Source: Gorsachius magnificus (taxonomy: Eukaryota > Chordata > Aves > Pelecaniformes > Ardeidae). Taken from it: 64,000 nucleotides of DNA. The translations under genes were made by a program, and so were the position numbers. Location of the stretch: NCBI GenBank assembly GCA_034008185.1, contig CM067089.1, forward strand, positions 19,914,213 to 19,978,212, read 5' to 3'. Positions 56,516 to 64,000 of this stretch are shown here, one piece after another. Below the pieces are notes generated by a model, which worked only from the letters and a program-made list of their open reading frames with translations, was not told the origin of the DNA and did not search any database. Each line of letters opens with the position of its first letter. Position 1 is the first letter of the stretch.

Positions 56516-59500
56516 CGCAAACAGATGCTGCTTCTGTCAAGACCCTGTTAAGCAAGGCATGAAAATTCTGTGGCTGTCTTTTAAATGCACAAAAACAATT
56601 TTTAAATTTCTGCTTTTGTTTTTCCTGTTCATTTTGGTGGGTAAAATCCATTTCAACAATTTTTTTTCTGACAATTGTGTTTAAAAAAGGAGGAGATGGA
56701 GAAGTGTAAATGGCAGTGAGAAAAGACAGAGTGTTTCCCTGCTTGGTTAGGCCTCAGTGTCTCTCTCTTCACCAAGAAGAAATTGTAAAGAGGAAGTTTC
56801 AATGCAAATACTATTTTTAATAGGACTTGGACTATTACTTTTTTGGGAGAAGGGGAAAAATCCATAAAGCAAAAAAAAATCCATAGAAGTGCTTTATCAG
56901 AAAATGAGCACTAGCCACGGGAGCTCTTCAGGGCTCCCCACTGCCGGCACCCCGGGCTGCAGTGGCCGCAGGCTCGCTCTCCCGCAGCCTCGGCAGCTCC
57001 CTGGCAGGCACTGACTGTGGTGGGACATCTCCGGCTGGGTGGCTGCACCCGTCCCCTCGGCAGCGAGCGCGCCCAAGTGCGAGCTCTTCCCCGCCAAGCC
57101 TCGCTCGAGCCCCTGCCGCCAGCAGCACACCTCCGCCCGGATCCGGACCCACACCTCCTCCTTCACACCACTTCAAGAGGTGAAAGAAAATAAAAAAGGG
57201 GCTTAGAAGTGACCTGAGAGGGGTTTGGATACGGTGACCCTCAGTTTCCTATCACCACATGAAATCCAAGCCCTCTTTTCTCTGTGTTTACCCCCCATTT
57301 CAAAGGTTTCCCTGTTTTATGTCAGCTCGCGGATGACACAATGTCACATTCAGAATTAACGAGGCCAGTGAGGCCAGGAGAATGTCATTAGACTAAATGC
57401 AAATGCAGTGCTCAGAAACAGCCCAGACCTTTGCCCTGACACCGAATGAATTCAAGGCTAAATCTTGGATGCAAATAGCCCAGGGCATGACCCAATTGTG
57501 ATTCAGACTAAATCCAGACCTTGAACTTGAGAAAACTTTGTTAGTTTTTTTACTTTTAATTTTCATGCACTACTTAGTTTCTGTCTGTATGCCAGATAGA
57601 AAAGAAGAAATGCAGAAATACTGCAAAGGAGGTCATTCTTCAGCTCCCACCAGTCAGACCAGAAGGGGAAGCGGCTAAAAAGTCTCGATGTGTTTGAAAG
57701 ATTTCCAGCATTCATTTGCAGCCTCACCAAATCTGGATCAATTCCCAGTGATCATCCAATCTGCTAGGTAGTTCATGCAAATTGATCTCAGCAAAGTCTA
57801 CTCCATCACAGAAAAAGACACCCTATCTTTTCCATCTGAACAATGTCTTCTAGGGCTGGAATGAAAGGGAATGGAAATAAATCTTCTCAGGGAACCTGGG
57901 TATGGAGGTTTTTACCTGACATACTGCCTCTGAAATGAGCTCAAGGTGGTCATTGCCTCCAGCCAGTCCACAGCTGCTCTTATGGCATAGGTGGGCAGAA
58001 GCCAGATTTTCCATGTTACACATAGTTCATCTCTTTTTTTATCTCCATTCTGAAATGGAGCAAAAGCCAAAATAAACAAGAAATGCTGAAAAGCAAAGAT
58101 GAAAAGGAAAGACAGTCCAGTGCAGTTTTTCTAGACATTAAAGTTCCTGGTGATTCATTTTGGCCAAAGGTTTCACTTTCAAAAATGCCAGCTTTCAAAA
58201 AGGAAAATAACTGCCATGCATCTTCTGTGACTTTCTACTTACTATGCAATTATGAGGGTTAATCTTACTTTTTTCTTCCAGTTGTTGATTTTGCTTGATG
58301 TCTTTATTTTCCTCTTCTTAGGCAGCCTGAATACTTTCTATCTTGAAACCCTTGTCTTTGCCTTTCCAATATAATTTCTTTCCTTCCCCACACAGAGATT
58401 TCCATCGCTGGCCCAGAGATGAGTGTATGGTCCCCATGTTCCCAGAGCATCCACAATTCTTACTGATGTCAGCATCTTCACTGAAACTAAACTGCAAAAT
58501 TCACACTTAAAATGAGGTTCAGATTTTAGCTATACTCTTTGGAAGCTGGGCTGGCTTCTGAAAGTGTGCAAAATGAAGGATGGGGCATGGGGCTCTCAGC
58601 TGCTAGATGCCAGGCTATACCAGCTTCACCTAGCACAGCCCTCCAAAAAGAAATCCTGTATCCAGGGACCTGTTAAATGAATAACTGACTGCGCAAGGAA
58701 GCAGGTTCTCTCTGAAAGCTCCGCATAAAGCTTGCATCTGTACATATCCTCCTTTTTCTCAGGTCTGCTCTTATTCCTGATGGCTGGTTGCCAGGGCATG
58801 GTTTACTAGTGAAATTCACCTGGGAGTAGTTTTGAAAGCCTAAAAATCAATCATGCCTTTAAGCTTTCCCCCCGCCTTTTCTGTAGGAATAACACCCCTC
58901 CATCACCCTCCCTTCTCCCCAGCTTGCATTGCTCTGTTAAGTTATTTATCAATAAAAATTCCACAGCCAACACATAATTGGATTTCTATAAAGCTTCCAA
59001 AACTGAGCTGCACTGAGTTGCAAGAGGCTGACAATTAACTTGACGGAGGAGTTAGCACTTCCAGCTTTGCATCTGTTTTCACTGCCTGCTGCTTTCAGAG
59101 CAATCATTTTCTCATTTTATTCTGGTTGTGGAAGGAGCAGGTGAACACGAGCCACAGTTTCGTTAGCAGCCACTCTGGTGGTTGGCCAATACTCATTGGA
59201 ATGCCAGCAAAATAACGTGCTGGGAATGGCTGCTGGCAATGGCTTTCAAACTGGTGCTCAATGGGAAAAGGTTTGGGGTAAAAGAAGCACATAAACAGGC
59301 TGCAGACGAATTTCGAGGATTCTCTATTTAAGGATACACCTCATCTGGATAATCCAGTGTCACAGGTGAGAAGCGCCATGGAAGCTGGGAGGTGCAAATG
59401 GTTTGGGTTTTAGCCCCAGCGGTAAACTTAAAAAAAGTGGCTTCCTTCTGATGAATGGTGGGCGTGAAACACAACTGTAGGGCACTGTGTCCTCGCATCT

Positions 59501-59692
59501 GCCACCACCGATATTCCCACAGCACGGGACAGGCATCCAAACCGCTCAAGCCAACTGGTCAGTGAAACCAGCTCAAGAAGCAACAGATTCCAGCCCTTTC
59601 CAGGTTGCTTTCTCCTCCTTACCACTTTTTTAAACCTGTGTAATAGAGGGGCAGAAGAGGCTACACCCTTCCCTGAGGCTGGTAAGTGATGG

Positions 59693-59715
59693 AGATGCAG
59701 ATGCAGATGCAGATG
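59693..59715 (+). repeat. (GATGCA)n hexanucleotide repeat
   Basis: Three and a half GATGCA units followed by GATGG. A short simple repeat. Confidence 0.85.
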
Positions 59716-62700
59716 GATGGCACTGGAGTCTAACTGCCCTCTCCTCCCTCATGGTACCTTCCCACACCAATGTCCTGCCTCCATCAGGGCTGTGTATAGC
59801 CCAAGGGCAGAGGTTCCCAAGGAGGGGGATTTGTACCACTAAGGTACACAGGCAATCCAGGCTGCTGCATGGTCTAGTGAAAGGCAGGGTATCGCCAGTG
59901 TCACCGGCAGCGCTTGTCAGCAGTGTCGCAAAAAGCCATTAAGGTCTCCACCCCACAGTGCCCAGCAAAAGATGAGCGGGGTCCTGCTCTGCTAAGCCGT
60001 GCAATGAGCTTTCAGACTTCGTTTACGTGCTTGCAAGAGAGCAGAAGCAAAGCTGGGAGTTATGTTGTACCGCTGGGCAAATCCCTCTCAGCTTGCAGAG
60101 TGATCTTTCCCTCTCCTCCCAAGCGTAACTCTCCCATGGGGACGCGGCTTCTCGTCCCACTGGGGCTGGGCTCCCTTGCAAGGAGGCACCAGCAGTGTCT
60201 CCTTTCCTTTGCAGCTGGCTCCACCACTTCCCCATGGTGGCCGTCGGCTGCTCCTCTCTTCATCACCTGTTCCAATAGTTTTTCTTTCTTGATCCGGGAA
60301 TGAAGGTGACAGAACTCTTCCTGTTACCAAGGGTCCTTTCCACATCCTCCAGCCCTTTGCTCCACTCTGCCTGTCAGCCTTCATGATCCCAGATCCTTCT
60401 CTTTTTCGCGTTTCACCTAGTAAACCCATTCATCATCTCTGAAGCCCTGACAAGGGCTGGGTCTGAGTTTGATTTCCTAGCTGGCAGCAGAAAGGAGTGG
60501 ACTGCCTTGGGGCTGCAGAGACATGCAGGCATTTCTGATGAAGTAGACGGAGGTTACAAATTAGATTTAGGTCTAAATCAAACTTTCAACTCCAAACACT
60601 TCTGAAATGAAGCTTGGGACTGAATTTGGGCTTGAAGTTTAGTTTGGTCCCTATGGTGAAAAGGAGGCAGAGCTAAGCACCTGAGTGCTCTGGAGCTGGG
60701 CTTGAACCCTCTAAATGAAACACACAGCGTATGTCTTAGCTTGTCTGTCCGAGGGCTAAGAGAAGAAGGGAAGAGGAGCGCCTCAGCAGAGCTTGAGGAT
60801 GAGGGTCTTCTTAGAGCCACGCTCTTGGCCAGGGCCACCCACCTCCGTGTCCTGCTGGCAGTGGCCGAGAGGAAGGCTGGTTCTGTTACAGGAAATGTAA
60901 TTGCTTTACAATGGGCTTCCTGTTTGCACAAAACCAAAAGACCAAATTACTAAACCATTTGAAAGGCGAAGAATTTCAGGAGAATTGAATTAGGAGTATG
61001 GAAACAGCATTTTTTGAGGCACTCTCAACAAAGATTAAAAAAACAACAGCAAAATTGATGAGAGCAGCTTTTTCCATCCCAAATGAATGTTTTGAAACAA
61101 AATAACCTTATTTTGCTCCAAAGCTCAAGTGGAGGCAAGTTTTCTTTTTGCTTCATTTCATCTCCCTGGAATTTTGAAAAACATCTGTCACGATTGCCAG
61201 GCCCCTCTTCCCTCCCCACAAATATTGCTTTCACTTGAAACCACATTTTCTGATAGGAAAAACTTTTTGGGCAAAAAAATCCAGTTTTTGTGAGAATGGA
61301 CACGGAGCTGTCTTGGAACAACCTATAACTCAAGGCAACGTCGCCATTCATGGAGAACTTCTCCAGCCGCTTGGTTGCCCCCCAGTACACAGGCTTGTAA
61401 ATAAAACATAAAGGCCTCCTGCTCCCTGCAGATGGAAATAATCTGCGCTGGTTGCGTATCATTTTACAGCCCGGGGAAATCAGGCAGGTGGTGACACTGT
61501 TGCCTTTAACCAGGACTCTAAAGCAGTTGCAGTCCCCACCGTGCCCAAGGGCAGCCTTCCTCCTCAGCTGGCAGGGTTAGACGAAGGCGACAGAGTGACT
61601 GGGTGGGTGAGACACACATTTTCTGCAACCCGCTTCTCCTGTCTGGCACCTTGACTCTGTGCCCTGCCTGCTGTGGCTGCCAGTGTGGGGACCCCTGGCT
61701 TGCTGTGCTGCTGGAGAGGAGCCAATTGCCCACAGCAGGGCAGTCCCTGGCCCTGGCATGAGCTTCCCCCACCCTCCAGCCATCTGGGAACAGTCTTTGG
61801 AGGGGTTGCACCACCTACAGAAAAAGCCACAAGCCAAGGCTGAATGTAAATGCCACTTTCAGTCTCGAACCTAATCTTTTTTGCCTGATTTCAGCATGCC
61901 AATTCCCAGTCTAGAAGTTCTGTCTTTTCCTTACTGCAAAATTCCACTTGGATTTAAGAACATTCCTTCTTCCCCTGCAAATAGTTTTATTTTACTTACC
62001 CACGTATTTCTGGCAGGTGACCCCAGAAGGCAAGGGTTAAGTAATGCAGTGATTTGCAAGTGAGACCACTCAGCTCTGGCAGGGTCTCTGCTCCCCACCC
62101 CTGCCCCCTGTGTTTGATGAGGTTCAGGTCAGGGATAACTTGTGCAGAGATGGTGTAGGATGAGGCAAGCCGGGATCTGCTCATTCCTTTGCTGAGTGAT
62201 TAGAAAAGATTTCAGGGCTCCCCCATCTCTGCCCCACCTGTTGTCTTCCATGGGATCTGGAGGGAAAAGTCAATTATGTTTCATTAAAATATCAGTTAGT
62301 TTTGAAAAGTTTAAGTTTTTCAAGGAGGTTCATGAAAAGAGAAAGAAAAAATGAGTGGGCTTTTAAAAAAGTGTTTTAATAAAAAGGTCCAGGTTTTGTA
62401 TTTCGGTTTTCAAATAAAAACCCCTAAAGCTGTAAAATCAAAAAGAAAGAAATATGGAGGAGAGAGGATGGAGGGGACGAGGCAACTCACATTCATTTTT
62501 GTCCAAAGTCAAAATCAAGTTTAAACAGCAAACATCATGCAACCAATCCCCCTGCCCACCATTTCCTTCCCAAATGCAGAAACAACTCAAACCTTTATTA
62601 GCACAGGATTTGTCTACACACAACTGGATAGCCTTGGGAGAACACGGAAGGAGTATTTAATCTCATGCAATTTCTGCAAATTGTTTTCCTTGTAGAAATG

Positions 62701-64000
62701 CACCTTTGAGCTGGATCGTCCATTCCAGGAGACAGCTGGGGATACTCTGGGCCAAAGTAAGGCATCTTTGTTTTGATATAATCTCATTCACACCGAAGGT
62801 TGCACATCTCATCCATAGGTGACACAACCGCATTCCTGACCAAAGCTATTGTGGGGATACAGAGCTGGCCTTAAAACAAGTTACCCTTGCTGCAAAAGAG
62901 TGGTGGTCTGGAGGTCTCCTCCAAGCCCTTCAAACCATTTCTGAAAGGAGCAAGGCTGCCAAAGGGGAAAGCAAACTTTTAGTTTATAATTTTATCTGTG
63001 CCAGGGGCTTTGCTACACTGGCTTCACGCTCCTGTCTCACACAGTTACAGCAGAAAAGCTTTAGGCCAAAGTGTAGTTCTTACGGTGAAAGGAAAGCTAT
63101 CAGGCAGATAGTACCAACGCAGTGCCAAGAAAGGGCTGCTTGATTTGTACAGCCTGTTGGATTGCTCTTTTCAGCACTGTCGTTAGGATGGAGAATAATC
63201 CAGTCCATAGCATGATGCTATTGCATGTATCAGTGGGGACCCTATCCCAAAAGGAAGCTCTGGAATCAGAAGTGTGATTAGAGGCAGGAAGAGAGATTAC
63301 AGCCTAGGAAAACATGTTGGGCAAGAAGATACTGTAAATAGTGATACTCACTTGACAGCGGAGAAAAAAAACTAGGGGCGTTTTGGAAGCAGACAGGACT
63401 ATCAGGGCTGTATGGAAGCCAGATCATCACGGAGCTTCTGTTGCTGTGTCTCCCAACGCAGGAATATCCTGGTTGCGCACAGATACGCCGTGACGTTGAG
63501 TCATGACATGTGAATGTGGCTAGAGGAATGGCTTCTCCACATGTTGCAAATAAATACAAGGCTTTTGATGCCTGGAGATTCTCTGGAGGTTCAGAGTAAA
63601 ATAGGATGTTCCACAAAGCCAGGGGAATATTCACAATGATATTAATGCAGTTTCATAAACAAGAGTTTGGGGAAGGTAATAAAACATTGACAGACAACTG
63701 CTAACAAAGTAAATTAGTAAGCAACTTCCCCAGCGGGCAGTTTCTCTCACCCTTAGGATCACCTGGTTCTGAATATAATTGGAGTCGGGATATTGGCCCA
63801 GATGTCTCAGACAATTTGGCAAGTCTGAGGTTCTTCCCTTCTGAGTTTACTCCTATAAGTCAGCTAAGGTTCAAAATGCTCAGTTTTCTGTCTTCCCTCC
63901 TCTGTATTTTCTCGATACCTATTGCTGCTTGCCTCACTCACATGAGGCTAGTGTTAGCACTCCGGGGTCCTCTAACCAGCATCCTATGAACTGTAGAGTC

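Larger units (their letters stand above)
49983..64000. other. Distal downstream flank, no gene seen
   Basis: Unique sequence with simple repeats, a possible MIR piece at 56425 and two octamer (ATGCAAAT) motifs at 57397-57404 and 57469-57476. A GC-rich patch at 56,930-57,170 gives overlapping open frames without recognisable protein character. Gene-poor flanks fit the known setting of CXCL12 in amniotes. Confidence 0.6.

Noticed and set aside
56928..57183. Overlapping plus and minus open frames in a GC-rich patch
   Set aside because: Low-complexity Ser/Pro or Gly/Arg composition, no splice chain and no domain. Best seen as a small GC-rich patch.
43096..64000. Phi- or epsilon-type terminal exons of CXCL12
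   Set aside because: No sequence matching the short mammalian tails was recognised. Only the speculative 49,935 segment is reported.
1..64000. tRNA, rRNA, CRISPR array, operon or prokaryotic system
   Set aside because: No cloverleaf set, no regularly spaced repeats with spacers and no bacterial gene organisation. The spliced vertebrate gene and CR1/MIR repeats exclude a prokaryotic source.

Overview
The window is vertebrate nuclear DNA, almost certainly from a bird. It carries a GT-AG spliced gene with a CpG-island promoter, a sauropsid CR1 LINE with a readable ORF2 C-terminus, older CR1-like and MIR-like fossils, and little other repeat content. The species cannot be fixed from the sequence alone.

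The only protein-coding gene I can support is CXCL12 (stromal cell-derived factor 1, SDF-1), on the + strand. The promoter CpG island spans about 23,990-26,000, with a TATA-like box at 24,431 and the start codon at 24,520. The coding exons are 24,520-24,580, 29,733-29,850 and 33,276-33,366 (alpha form, 89 residues). The beta end lies at 38,915-38,930 (93 residues), followed by a 3' UTR of about 4.1 kb with poly(A) signals at 43,015 and 43,074. Exon phases and the lengths 61, 118 and 87 bp match what I know of mammalian CXCL12. The alpha stop codon lies inside the exon-3 splice donor, so leaving that donor unused gives alpha and using it gives beta or gamma-like forms. A run of poly(A) signals at 35,455-35,619 marks the likely alpha 3' end.

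The most interesting item is a gamma-like alternative terminal exon at 36,956-37,067. Joined in phase to exon 3 it adds 36 residues with 14 Lys/Arg, no acidic residue and one extra cysteine. It shares a short lysine core with the mammalian gamma tail but differs at both ends. Its stop codon sits at, or inside, the head of an old MIR-type SINE, suggesting that the SINE shaped the end of this isoform.

Layout: 1-7,766 is intergenic, with one striking inverted repeat at 1,319-1,410. A minus-strand CR1 lies at 7,767-8,361. From 8,362 to 21,900 is intergenic with possible CR1 fossils. A separate upstream CpG island lies at 21,960-22,660. CXCL12 occupies about 24,460-43,095. The remaining 21 kb is gene-free flank with a CR1-like fossil, a possible MIR piece, simple repeats, a cluster of ZNF143/Staf-like motifs and one speculative cassette exon. 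No tRNA, rRNA, CRISPR array or viral gene was found. Most long open frames in the GC-rich parts are CpG-island artefacts.
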